This document shows, piece after piece, positions 11,232-21,883 of a stretch of 64,000 bases of DNA. Position 1 is the first letter of the stretch; the number at the start of each line of letters is the position of its first letter. The notes under the pieces are model-generated. The model saw only the letters and a program-made list of their open reading frames with translations. It was not told the DNA's origin and searched no databases. Source of the stretch: Carnegiea gigantea (taxonomy: Eukaryota > Streptophyta > Magnoliopsida > Caryophyllales > Cactaceae); assembly GCA_029747015.1 (NCBI GenBank), contig JAKOGI010000086.1:82001-146000 (forward strand). The letters run 5' to 3'. Position numbers and translations under genes: made by a program.

Positions 11232-12616
11232 ACAAAGAACAATATCAAAGTTTGAGTTTATCTGCTGAGGCGCGTTTTGGCTAAAAGATAAGTACGTATA
11301 CCCAGGGATAACGTAGAGTAAGAGTGATGATCTCACTTAAGGGCAGTGGTGACCTCCCTAGCTAGCACAGTAAGATGTTTTTAAAGGAGATATGGCTTTT
11401 TTCCATTCTAAACAGTTCAGGAAAGAAAAGAAATTCTTTTCAAGTAACACGAGCCTCAAGAGGCCAAGTAAAGCGTTCTTAAGAAAAGAAGAAAGCTTTC
11501 AAATGTACAAAACCTGCATATCCTTTATGAATATGTCCTGAATATAGTTTAAATGAAGTATAGTTACATCCTAGTAATGCATCATACATTTAAGCTTTTC
11601 AAAGTGCTTATCTTATGAAAAAATGTTCTTGCAAAGTCTTCTTACCAATTTAGGTGTTTCAAGAGCTCTTAGAAAGAGTTATAAGCATTAAAGGAGTTAG
11701 CATGATTTATAAACTGTTATTTGAATATAACGAGAGTCACTGTGTTTTCACAAGTGTGTTTGAAAGCATCATATTCATCCTTGTGCTGCTTGATTAAGTG
11801 TCTGAATGCTTGTTAGAAAGGAAGATTGGTCATTGAGGACCTAGGAATGAGCTGAGGGGTTAGAATGAAGTTTTAGGAGGGGTGATCTTTCCTCGGGGAT
11901 TTTGATTGCCTAAAATGATAGTAAAGTATGAATGCTTGCTATGTGGCTATTATTACTATTATTGCCTGTAATTGTTTTAGTTTTAAGGAGAAGGGGAATT
12001 CCCACTGAGCGTGTGGTTGCTCGCCCCAATACTCTTTCCCCTTTTTCCCCCAGACTTTTGTTATGACAGGTGGAAGTCAAGCTACTTACACGAGCTGGAG
12101 TCTACCCCTACTTGAAAAAAAGTCATGTATGCCTTATGGAAATAGATTCAAGTGTTTAACAAAGTGATGTAATGTATTCCCAGTCTGTAATGTTATAAAC
12201 TAAGTTTTCTAGCTCAGATAATGCAGATTGTTTATGAGTCGCTCTGTATGGCTGTGTGAGCCAACCATCTATCCAGTTAGATGTCTTTATTCTGAATTAG
12301 CTGTGTTTTGGGATGTAAACCCCAGTGCTCCGGTTGTGTAGACTGTTGAGATGTACCTTTTACTTTTCATGCATTAAAGAATTATTCTGGTTGGTGTACT
12401 CCGAGCGGGTGGCTTGTTGAGTTATGAACTCCGACGTGTGGCCGTCGAGCCTCTTTTAAATGTTATGCGCTTCCGTTGATTTGCAGGGGATTATTGTAAG
12501 GCTTTTAGCCTGAAAACGGTCAGTTTTTAGGGGAAATTCTGTCCGTTTCGCCCTCGGAATTTAGTAAGAAGTAAGAAAACGTAACGCTCCTAACCCTAGG
12601 GGCTGGGGGTGTTACA

Positions 12617-13689
12617 CATACTTAATCAAAGTGAAGAGATCAAGTCATTTTGTCCAACTTGCCAGTTTTGGTCTAAAATTGTACGGTAAAATATTTTAGT
12701 AGAAATCTCTCACTTAAACTTGTGATAACCTTGATTTCTTTGCAGGGGGTTTGTATACGCCCTAAGGTATCACTCCATGACTTGAAATTAAAATCATGCT
12801 TGCTTTTAATTGGTGGAAAGAAGGGCAGAAAACTGGGCAGTTTTGAGCTTCTAGAACCCGGTCAAGTAGCTGCATAGTTTTCCTTCTTCTAAGGGTTTGC
12901 TTAGCTAGTTCCTTGTTTACTTACTTCAATCATGGTCCAAGACAGCCAAAAACACAATTATTTTCTTCAAAATCCTATTTTGGAAAGAGCAAGCAATGAG
13001 AAAATAAAGAGAGAAAACGCAGCATGCAACCGAATTGGCTAGCCGAAAAGTGCTTCTACTTTACGGCTGCTTTTCTCTACATTTCCTCTAGAAATCTAAT
13101 GTAATAGGCCTAATTAGATGTATTGAAGATAAGCATGGTCATTTGTCTTGCTTTCCTTGCATTCTGGTTGTAATTAGCTTAGGTTAATCAAGCTTGTACA
13201 CTAGATTAGTCCTAAACGCTTAGCTAAGCTCACTCAGACGTTTCCTTCCTAGGGAGGAAACCTCCTTTGCTAGTTTGCTTCCTTAGGCCATGGTGTATAA
13301 GGCTTGAAAACTCACATTTTGTAAACATTAGTTGATATTGAATTGAAAACTAGGATTGAAAGTAGTGCTTTCATTCTTCCTTAAACACTTTGCTTGCTTA
13401 TCCTTAACTAGGGCGGTTAAGGTGGTGATCAAGTAAAGTCTTAACTCTTAATTAGGTGCTGTTTCTGTATCCTAGTTAAAGTTAAGGGCCCTACACTCAA
13501 ACTTAGTGGTGTTTCTGTATCTAAGTAAGAGTTTACATTATCCTTAATCCATTCATTCATTCATTCATTGATTCACTTAAACTCAACCCTGAATTCAGTT
13601 TGCTTATCTTTGCATTTAGATTTAGCTTTAAGTATTCGTGATTCTCCCTCATAGTTACATTAGTAGTAGTCGCTCTCCCCCCTCGACCT
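12617..13689. other. Unclassified segment between the giant LTR and antisense Athila pol
   Basis: There is no coding region. It holds a short (ATTC)n run near 13550-13572 and two imperfect direct repeats around GGTGCTGTTTCTGTATC and GTGGTGTTTCTGTATC (about 13460-13530). It has the look of a retrotransposon LTR or leader, but I could find no second copy, primer site or boundaries in the window. Confidence 0.4.
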
Positions 13690-14819
13690 TCAAATCAAAG
13701 TTAAGAAACTTGTTAGTCGAATAAGCTTTGTGCTCCAACTCTATGGGGAGATGGCATGGCTTACCATAAATCAACCTAAATGGCGTAGTGCCAATATGGG
13801 TCTTGAAAATCGTACGACAAGCCTATAGAGCATTGTCTAGCTTGTCTATCCAATCTTTTCTTGATCTTGCAACCGTTTTCTCTAGAATGATCTTGATTCC
13901 CCATTTAGAGATCTCCACTTGGCCACTCGTTTGGGGTTGGTGGCCAAGCCTATATTTGCAATGCACCCCGTACTTTTTTCACAAAGTTTCAAGTTTATTC
14001 TCAATGAAATGAGCACTACTGTCACTAATAAGGACCCAAGGAACCCCAATCTTATAGAGGCAAACTACCTCTCGGGAGTCATTGGTGGGGCTAGCAATGG
14101 CCTCCACCCACTTAGAGACAAAATCGGAGGTGACAAGATGTACTTGTTGCCCCTGGAAGATAGGAAGGGTCCCATGAAATCTATTCCCTATACATCAAAG
14201 ATTTTAGCTTCAAGTATATAGTTTAGGGGCATTTCATTTTGCCTAAACAAATTCCCGATCCTTTGACATCGATCACAAGCCTGGATAAATTTGTGTATAT
14301 CCTTGAACAAGGTGGGTCAATAAAAACCAGCTTGGAGGATCTTGGTCGCGGTCTTATCAACACTTGCATGCCATTCACAGGGCAAGTAATGCCAATGAGA
14401 TATGATGGAATTGGTCTCCTCCTTGGGCACGCATCTTCGTATAATGCCATCTCTACAAGCCTTGTGCAAGCAAGGCTCCTAAAAATATGATTTGGATTAG
14501 GAGAGACATCGTTTGTTTTGATTGTAGTTCATATCCGACAGCACAATCCTGCATGCCAAAAGTTTTACCAAATCAGCATACCAAGCGAGAATTAACGTCG
14601 CTAGGGCAAACAAGTGATCATCCGGAAAAGAGTCGCCAATTGGAAAGTCACACTCTCCGTCATAGCATAAGGGGGTAGGTAATCAAGAGAGATGGTCTGC
14701 CACCACATTATTGGTGCCTTTCTTGTCCCAAATTTTAAGTGCAAACTCCTAGAGAAAGAGGTTCCACCGAAGCAAATGAGCCTTGGAGTCCTTCTTGTCT
14801 AGAAGAAGCTTAAGGGCAG
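13690..14819 (-). pseudogene. Athila-type integrase remnant and RNase H tail (Ty3/Gypsy), antisense
   Basis: Reading leftwards from 14819 gives LKLLLDKKDSKAHLLRW and NNVVADHLS, the end of RNase H. The integrase zinc-finger part follows (ACDRCQRIGN.. at about 14270-14220), then core fragments, and near 13760 the C-terminal FKTHIGTTPF, RLIYGKPCHLPIELEHKAY and LNFDLK. Frameshifts and stops interrupt it. The remnant ends abruptly near 13690. It is the continuation of the pol at 25822-27730, separated by the SIRE insertion. Confidence 0.8.
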
Positions 14820-16321
14820 TGTTAGAATGTATAAAGTTTTGATGATAACAAATCCAAGTGTTGTTGTTGTTGCTCCAAACAGGCTTTCCAAACAGGACCT
14901 TACTGCTGTTCTCAATGTATTAAAACTGCTTGACTAATGGTTTATCAAGAACAGGTACTCAAGTCAGCAATGCAAGAACACCTGTGTGGAACAGGTTCTG
15001 TGAGGTGTTTTGAAGCATATCCTGAGAAGTGTTTGAAACATAAGATATGTGCAGCTGTGACAAACAGGTTCCGTGCGGTGTTTGAAGCATATTCTGTGAA
15101 GTGTTTGCAGCAAAGTCGTTCTACAAGATGACTAGTGGTTACAACAAGATGTCTTGATCTGATTTGGTTTTATATTTTTAGACTCTTGTTAATATGCCAA
15201 TTAGGAAGTTTTAATTTACCACTCACTGGAAACGGTTTTGCTTTTCGAAAAATATTTCAGATCACCCTTCAGAACAACCCTGGAAACAGGGTGATCAGAG
15301 TGTTTCCAGAATAAGCTACGAAAAACTGTTTTGCACGATTTTTATCTTTTGGATTTTGAGCAGCTTCTTCAAGATTTGTAAGAAAGATTTTTCTATGGAG
15401 TATCTTATTCTTTACCCTAAAAAACGGTTATCAAAAATCTTAAGGGATTTGCAAAATCTTTTTGTATAAAAAGAATATCCAATTTTTGGCAAGTGGATAA
15501 GGTAGTTGAGAAAAACATGGGCTAGCTGCTGAAGAACACCGCCTTATGCACGCGGTTCAGGAAGTGTTTTCAGCTCATGTCACCTTACCCCTTATAGCTA
15601 AAGGATTCTATTTTCTCTAGGATTTTAGTTTCCAAAAATTTCAGAAATAGTTTTTCCATCCCTTGTGGGTAAAGGATTCTATATTCTTCAGATTTTTTAG
15701 TTTCCAAAAATTTGATGAATTGCTTTCCAAGCACTATAAAAGGCGGCTTCTTACAATCTTGGAGAAATCGGTTTTTAGAGAGAAAAAATCTGAGTTCATG
15801 AGCTAAAACGTTTAAAAAGAAAACCGAGCCTTGTGAGTGAATTAATTGAGCTTTCAAAGTTGGCATACTAGAACTTCATTGTACACTATATTAGCTTAGT
15901 TGAGAAGCATTGCAATAGGGTGTATTTTTCTTTACATTCTTCTTTCACAAGAGTGAGTAGAGTGTGTGTCCAAATCAAGGGGATTTTGGACGTGGGGTAA
16001 CTTGTCTTAAGGAATACAGGTTACGTGTGTTACAAGTTGTAACAAGGTGTGTTACTATTGTAACGTAATTAGCCTTTTTAGTGAAGTGTTTAAATCCTAC
16101 ACGAGGTAGGTCGTGGTTTTTAACCTCAGTTGGGCTAGAGGTGTTTTCCACGTAAAAATCCTGTGTCCATTATTTCCGCATTCAATTTTGTTGGATTTTC
16201 GCTTCTGCTTATCTCAGAAACAACCTGTGCGAACAGGGTCTAAGACTGTTTGTCAGCAACTTGCGAAAATCGGACACCACAATTCACCCCCTCTTGTGGT
16301 TGTGTACTCTCTAATTCAACA
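14820..16321 (+). repeat. 5' LTR of the SIRE-type element (1502 bp)
   Basis: Begins TGTTAGAATGTATAAAG and ends CTAATTCAACA, directly before the spacer AG and the primer-binding site. It matches 24317-25821 throughout with a few substitutions and one- or two-base indels. Confidence 0.93.
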
Positions 16322-16323
16322 AG

Positions 16324-16335
16324 TGGTATCAGAGC
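16324..16335 (+). other. Primer-binding site, initiator tRNA-Met
   Basis: TGGTATCAGAGC, two bases after the LTR end, is a perfect copy of the usual plant Copia PBS. Confidence 0.93.
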
Positions 16336-16379
16336 AGGTTCTCCTTTGAAAAGCTAACACCTTTGAGAGATCCTTGAAG

Positions 16380-18140
16380 ATGAGTACTCCACAAGGCATG
16401 CTTGAAGGTCAATCCATAACTCGTCCACCATACTTTAATGGCCAACACTATAGTTGGTGGAAGAATAGGATGGAAAACTACATCCAAGCTGAGGACTATG
16501 AGTTGTGGATGCTCATCAAGCATGGACCACTCATCCCTAAGAAAACAACTGAAGATGGAAAGTCAATCCCCAAGGAGCCTAAGGAGTTCAATGCTGAAGA
16601 TTACAAGATGATGGAGAAGAATGCCAAGGCCAAGAAACTCCTATATTTTGGCCTAGGTCCTGATGAATATACTCGCATATCTGAATGTGAGTCGGCCAAA
16701 GAAATCTGGGATGCTTTACAAGTAGCTCACGAAGGGACCAATCAAGTAAAGCAATCCCGGATTGAATTGCTTATGAGAAAGTATGAGCTGTTCGAGATGG
16801 GTGATCGGGAAAGTGTGATGGACATGTACACTCGCTTCACTCACATAACGAATGAGTTGAAATCCTTGGGAAAATCCTTCACCACCGAAGAATTGGTAAG
16901 GAAGATCCTAAGAATTTTACCTCATTCTTGGGAAGCAAAAGTAACGGCCATCCAAGAAGCTAAGGACATGAACAAGATCACCCTAGATGAGCTGATTGGA
17001 AACCTCCAAACATATGAACTTAGGAAATATTCTCAACAGAAAGATGAGACAAAGAGAGAACGAGGTCTTGCACTAAAGGCCTTAGAAGATGATTTTGATT
17101 CTGAGGAGGAGGAGATTGCCATCATGACTCAAAAATTTAAAAAGTTCTTCAAGAAAGTCAAAGAAAAGATCAAAAGGAAGGACTTCGGCAAAGCCAGGAA
17201 CACCCCTCGGGAACAGTTCACTGGGTGTTTCAAGTGTGGTAAGCTGGACCACATTGTGAGAAACTGCCCACTGCACAAGGAAGAACAAGAACCCGAACAC
17301 CCCAGAAAACAAGGGAGGAAACAGGGTGTAAGCAGCTCAGCGAAAAGATTCTCAAAAGCTATGCTCGCGGCCTGGGGAGATTCAAGTGAGGATGAGGAAG
17401 GGTCTGAAGCTGGGGAAGCTGATGTAGCACTCATGGCAAGGAGTGACACTGATTCAGATGATGGGTCAACGGATAGTCTGACTCAACTCAAGAACAAGGT
17501 ACGTGGTCTAAATAAATCAACTCTTGAGAAATTAGTGTACAATATAATGGATATATGTGCTGAATTAAAAGGGGATGTTCGAGATTTAGAACTTGAAAAT
17601 GAAACCCTTAAATTAGAAAAGCTTGAAGTTGACAAAGAGACTCTTGCCTTGCATGAAAACATCAATGTGCTTAAAGAAACTCTACTCATGAAAGAAGAGA
17701 CTTGTTCCACTAAACTGACTGAGCTAGAAAAAGAATCTCTTGACTTAAAAGGTAAGGTCGAGTCTTTGCTGGAAGAAAACAGAAACTTGCTTGAAAAAAT
17801 AAAACACTTAGAATCGGACCTTGCCACAAACAAGCTCTGGAACAGGTCCTCAAGGGCGTTGGAATGGTTAAACACTCATCATAGTCAAAATAGAAGAGGA
17901 CTAGGTTTTGTGCCTAAGATGACCTACCCAGTGAATAACAAATATGTGGGATTACCTGAAAATATTGTTTGTTTTCATTGTGGTAAAACGGGGCATTATC
18001 GATATGCTTGTCCTATAAGAAAGTATGCCATTAAAAAGAACTCAGTGCATGTAAAACAAATGTGGGTTAGGAAAGATGAGATTTACACGTCTAAAGGAAT
18101 GGGACCCAAGTGGATCTGGGTTCCCAAAACTAACCCTTGA
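16380..18140 (+). CDS. gag: SIRE-type Copia gag polyprotein, 586 aa, open
   Basis: ATG 16380 is the first methionine after the primer-binding site. Residues ~10-230 form the Copia gag domain (PPYFNGQHYSWWKNRM, then AKEIWDALQ, LRILPHSWEAKVTAI, TLDELIGNLQTYE). Two CCHC zinc knuckles follow: CFKCGKLDHIVRNC at about 283 and CFHCGKTGHYRYAC at about 531. Between them are an acidic stretch and a long predicted coiled coil (about 370-490: LELENETLKLEKL, ENINVLKETLL, VESLLEENRNLLEKI). Gag would assemble particles and bind genomic RNA. The frame stops at TGA 18138-18140 and pol continues in the same frame, so pol expression needs readthrough, or splicing at the acceptor-like TTTGTTTTGCAG just after the stop. 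It is unusually intact for this window. Confidence 0.92.
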   Translation: MSTPQGMLEGQSITRPPYFNGQHYSWWKNRMENYIQAEDYELWMLIKHGPLIPKKTTEDGKSIPKEPKEFNAEDYKMMEKNAKAKKLLYFGLGPDEYTRISECESAKEIWDALQVAHEGTNQVKQSRIELLMRKYELFEMGDRESVMDMYTRFTHITNELKSLGKSFTTEELVRKILRILPHSWEAKVTAIQEAKDMNKITLDELIGNLQTYELRKYSQQKDETKRERGLALKALEDDFDSEEEEIAIMTQKFKKFFKKVKEKIKRKDFGKARNTPREQFTGCFKCGKLDHIVRNCPLHKEEQEPEHPRKQGRKQGVSSSAKRFSKAMLAAWGDSSEDEEGSEAGEADVALMARSDTDSDDGSTDSLTQLKNKVRGLNKSTLEKLVYNIMDICAELKGDVRDLELENETLKLEKLEVDKETLALHENINVLKETLLMKEETCSTKLTELEKESLDLKGKVESLLEENRNLLEKIKHLESDLATNKLWNRSSRALEWLNTHHSQNRRGLGFVPKMTYPVNNKYVGLPENIVCFHCGKTGHYRYACPIRKYAIKKNSVHVKQMWVRKDEIYTSKGMGPKWIWVPKTNP

Positions 18141-21100
18141 TTTGTTTTGCAGGCTGAAGTGAGAGAGAACAACCTAGCAAACAACCCAGCAAACAGTGCA
18201 GGAAACAGTCTAGGGAACAGGCAGCTGTGGTATGTTGACAGTGGGTGTTCGAGGCATATGACTGGTGAAAAATCCAATTTTCTCTCACTTACAGCATCAA
18301 AAGGAGGGAGTGTGGCATTTGAAAACGGTAAATCTGGGACAATTGTCGGTATAGGTGAGATAGGTGAGTCACTCTCCCATTCAATTAACAATGTTTATTT
18401 TGTCGATGGTTTAAAACACAACTTGCTAAGTGTGTCCCAACTGTGTGACAAAGACAACCTAGTAGTGTTCTCTCCAACACGTTGCTTGGTTGTAAACATG
18501 AACACAGGAGATGTTGTGTTGAGGGGGAAGCGACACAAAAATGTTTATAAAGTGTGTATTTCTACTCTTCCCCAAAATAATTTGACTTGTTTGAGTGCCT
18601 TAAAAGATGATGTTATGCTTTGGCACAAAAGACTAGGTCATGCAAGCCACTCTCTTTTGAACAAACTTGTAACCAAAGATTTAGTAGTTGGCTTACCTTC
18701 CATCAAATTCAATGATGACAAGGTATGTGATGCATGTGCCAAAGGCAAACAAGTCAAAAATTCATTTAAGTCTAAAAAGTGTATAAGCACTACTCGACCC
18801 CTTGAATTAATACATATGGATCTATGTGGTCCAATGAGGATCATGAGCCGAGGTGGCAAGAGGTATGTGCTTGTGATAGTGGATGACTACTCTCGTTTCA
18901 CTTGGACTTTGTTTTTGGCTTCTAAAGATGAAACTTTTAAAAAATTTCTTGCTTTCATTAAAAAGACTGAAAAGAGGGTAGGACATTCTTTGGTATGCAT
19001 AAGGTCTGACCATGGTACAGAATTTGAAAATTCGAGCTTTATTGACTATTGTAATGAGCATGGTGTTGATCACAATTTTTCAGCTCCAAGAACACCCCAA
19101 CAGAACGGGGTGGTAGAGCGCAAAAATCGTACTCTAGAGGACATGACTAGAACAATGCTTGTTGCTAGTGGTCTTCCTAGAAATTTTTGGGCTGAAGCTT
19201 TAAACACATCATGTTACATTATAAATAGATGCATGATTAGACCTGTTCTTAACAAAACTCCTTATGAGATCCTCAAAGGAAGAAAACCAAATATTTTGCA
19301 TTTGAGAGTTTTTGGGTGTAAATGTTTTGTGCATAATAATGGAAAGGATGCCTTAGGGAAATTTGATCCAAGGAGTGACGAGGCAATATTCCTCGATTAC
19401 TCCTCACATAGTAAGGCATACAAAGTGTTTAATAAGAGAACCTTGTGTGTTGAAGAAAGTGTGCATGTGCTTTTTGATGAAACTAACTCCCTAAGTGAGA
19501 ATGATGCACAGGAGGAAGACCTCGAACTAGGTCTTGTTAAAAAAGACATGCTGCTTCAAGATGAACCAGGTAAGGATCAACCTGAGAGATCAAGGCCTGA
19601 AGCTGTTCTTCAGGAAGGTAGGCAGGGTGTGAACCAAACAGGGGGAAACAGGGTGGAACCCTGTTCGGGACAACATCAGCTGAACCCTTCTGAGATAATT
19701 TCAAGAACAGGCTCCCAAACAGGCTTGGGAACAGGTTCTGAACTTGTTTCGCCAAGTATTCCAGCTAGGATGGAGAGCATATCTGTAAACCCACTTTCAC
19801 CACGATCATGGAAATACCAAAGTTCACATCCTCTTGATCAACTTTTGTCTGATATTAATGCAGGAGTTCAAACTAGATCTTGGCTTAAAAATTTCTGTGC
19901 TTTCTATGCTTTTCTCTCAAAAATTGAGCCTAAGAATATTAATGAAGCTCTTGCAGATTCAGATTGGGTCACAGCCATGCAAGAAGAACTCCATCAGTTC
20001 GAAAGAAACAAGGTATGGCACCTTGTGCCACGGCCAGAGGATAGAACAATCATTGGAACCAAGTGGGTGTTCCGTAACAAGCTAGATGAGTGCGGAACAG
20101 TTACTAGGAACAAGGCCCGGCTGGTGGTTCAAGGCTACAACCAAGAAGAGGGAATTGATTATGAAGAGACTTTTGCACCTGTTGCAAGGATGGAAGCCAT
20201 TCGAATCTTGATAGCTTTTGCAGCCCACATGGAGATCAAATTATATCAAATGGATGTTAAAAGTGCGTTTCTAAATGGGTACCTTAAAGAGGAAGTATAT
20301 GTCAAACAACCCCCCGGTTTTGAAAGTGATGAATTTCCTAACTATGTTTTCAAACTTGACAAAGCACTTTATGGTTTAAAACAAGCCCCTAGAGCTTGGT
20401 ATGAGCGGTTGTCAAGCTTTTTATTAGAAAATGGTTTTACAAGAGGCAAGGTAGACAATACCTTGTTTCTAAAATCTAAGGGGGAACATTTGTTGATTGT
20501 CCAAGTATATGTCGATGACATCATATTTGGTGTAACTCATCATGAATTGTGCAATGAATTTTCAAAAATGATGAGGAGTGAGTTTGAAATGAGCATGATG
20601 GGTGAGCTTAATTTCTTTTTAGGCTTGCAAATCAAGCAAACTTCAAACGGCACCATGATCCATCAACAAAAGTATATTAAGGAATTACTTAAGCGTTTTG
20701 GGATGGAGTCAGCCAAGCCCATTGATACTCCCATCTCTCCTTCAACTAGGTTGGTAATGGATGATGGTAGTCCCTCAGTTGAGGAGAAATCCTATAGGGG
20801 CATGATAGGGTCACTCTTATATCTAACTGCTAGTAGACCTGACATTGTTTTTAGTGTTGGTCTATGTGCACGTTTTCAGTCAAACCCTAAAGAAACTCAT
20901 CTAAAGGCTGTTAAAAGGATTTTTAGGTACTTAAGACATACACCTGATCTAGCCTTATGGTATCCTAAAGGTTGCAACTTTGATCTTGTTGGGTATGCTG
21001 ATGCTGATTACGCAGGTTTCTTGGTTGATAGGAAAAGCACCTCAGGTATGGCTCACTTTCTTGGACCTTGTTTGGTATCTTGGGCAACCAAGAAACAACT

Positions 21101-21452
21101 CTCTGTTGCCTTGTCCACAGCAGAAGCTGAGTATGTGGCAGCTGCATCTTGTTGTGCTCAGTTATTATGGATAAGACAACAACTCAAGGACTTTTGTGTT
21201 GACATAGGATGCATTCCTATTTATTGTGACAATACAAGTGCAATTAACATTGCCAAAAATCCATGTCAACACAAAAGAACAAAACATATTGACATTCGTC
21301 ATCATTTCTTGAGAGACAATGTTGAAAAGGGAGTGATCTCAATGAATTTTTGTGCCACTGAAAATCAAATTGCTGATATATTCACAAAGGCATTGAGTAG
21401 AGAACAATTTGAAAGGAATAGACTCGAACTAGGCTTAATTAGAACAACCTGA
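18141..21452 (+). CDS. pol: SIRE-type Copia pol (protease-integrase-RT-RNase H), open
   Basis: This frame is in phase with gag and opens right after its TGA. The first ATG lies only inside the protease motif, so independent initiation is unlikely. Numbering from 18147: aspartic protease [13 protein letters not shown] (Asp31); integrase zinc finger (HKRLGHASH...CDACAKGK); integrase core with [21 protein letters not shown] and [14 protein letters not shown]; reverse transcriptase from [14 protein letters not shown] through [17 protein letters not shown] to YVDD at 788-791; RNase H with [25 protein letters not shown] and [13 protein letters not shown]. All catalytic signatures I looked for are present, and the frame is uninterrupted for about 1,100 codons, ending TGA 21450-21452. 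The element may be competent in cis for replication enzymes. Confidence 0.93.
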   Translation, partial: FVLQAEVRENNLANNPANSAGNSLGNRQLWYVDSGCSRHMTGEKSNFLSLTASKGGSVAFENGKSGTIVGIGEIGESLSHSINNVYFVDGLKHNLLSVSQLCDKDNLVVFSPTRCLVVNMNTGDVVLRGKRHKNVYKVCISTLPQNNLTCLSALKDDVMLWHKRLGHASHSLLNKLVTKDLVVGLPSIKFNDDKVCDACAKGKQVKNSFKSKKCISTTRPLELIHMDLCGPMRIMSRGGKRYVLVIVDDYSRFTWTLFLASKDETFKKFLAFIKKTEKRVGHSLVCIRSDHGTEFENSSFIDYCNEHGVDHNFSAPRTPQQNGVVERKNRTLEDMTRTMLVASGLPRNFWAEALNTSCYIINRCMIRPVLNKTPYEILKGRKPNILHLRVFGCKCFVHNNGKDALGKFDPRSDEAIFLDYSSHSKAYKVFNKRTLCVEESVHVLFDETNSLSENDAQEEDLELGLVKKDMLLQDEPGKDQPERSRPEAVLQEGRQGVNQTGGNRVEPCSGQHQLNPSEIISRTGSQTGLGTGSELVSPSIPARMESISVNPLSPRSWKYQSSHPLDQLLSDINAGVQTRSWLKNFCAFYAFLSKIEPKNINEALADSDWVTAMQEELHQFERNKVWHLVPRPEDRTIIGTKWVFRNKLDECGTVTRNKARLVVQGYNQEEGIDYEETFAPVARMEAIRILIAFAAHMEIKLYQMDVKSAFLNGYLKEEVYVKQPPGFESDEFPNYVFKLDKALYGLKQAPRAWYERLSSFLLENGFTRGKVDNTLFLKSKGEHLLIVQVYVDDIIFGVTHHELCNEFSKMMRSEFEMSMMGELNFFLGLQIKQTSNGTMIHQQKYIKELLKRFGMESAKPIDTPISPSTRLVMDDGSPSVEEKSYRGMIGSLLYLTASRPDIVFSVGLCARFQSNPKETHLKAVKRIFRYLRHTPDLALWYPKGCNFDLVGYADADYAGFLVDRKSTSGMAHFLGPCLVSWATKKQLSVALSTAEAEYVAAASCCAQLLWIRQQLKDFCVDIGCIPIYCDNTSAINIAKNPCQHKRTKHIDIRHHFLRDNVEKGVISMNFCATENQIADIFTKALSREQFERNRLELGLIRTT

Positions 21453-21883
21453 CCAACCTGTTCTCTCTCCCTGTTTGCAAAATTTAAAAGTGACGGGTAC
21501 AACATGTTAAATTTTTGTTTGCAATCAACTTGTGTGCTATGTTTAGCATATGTGAGGTTTGCAACTTGCTGACACTCGTTGAGGTCTAATGAGATTGCCC
21601 TTATTGTCCAATGTTACCGAGCAAGTAACCTCAAGAACAAGCATCAGGAACAGGTACGCCTCTTGTTTGTCAAATGTGTGCAACAAATTGAAAACTGCTA
21701 ATCTCTTCCCGAGGCGTGCGCAATAAATGCTAAAGTCCGTTGCAAAAACGGGCAAAATCTTTTAAAGATTTCGCACGTCTCTCTCTCCCTTTAAAGCTCT
21801 TGCTCAATCTCTCACCTCCACCGAAACTCTCTTGCTTTGAAACTCTGTTCAAGAAACCCTAATCTCTCTCCTTCCTCTGAAAA
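21453..21883 (+). other. Spacer between pol and the env-like frame
   Basis: About 430 bases without an ORF, with a pyrimidine-rich stretch (CTCTCTCTCCC around 21778) just before the env-like ATG. In classical SIRE1 the env-like frame follows pol through one stop codon. Here a spacer separates them, so a spliced or separate message would be needed. No clear splice pair can be proved. Confidence 0.5.

Larger units (their letters stand above)
7760..12616 (+). repeat. Giant LTR, copy B (4857 bp)
   Basis: This is the full-length partner of 843-5702, again TGTAAGGCCC...GTGTTACA. It holds the same TATA-like box (8175), donor-like site (8501), tandem repeat (10190-10815), hairpin cluster (10958-11231) and acceptor-like tract (ending 12053). 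It ends the tandem array. Because the array's left end lies outside the window, target-site duplications cannot be checked. The base run after it, CATACTTAATC, is flanking DNA. Confidence 0.92.

Noticed and set aside
14223..14678. Small ORFs on both strands over the integrase remnant
   Set aside because: Out-of-frame readings; the correct minus-strand frame shows the zinc-finger and C-terminal integrase motifs.
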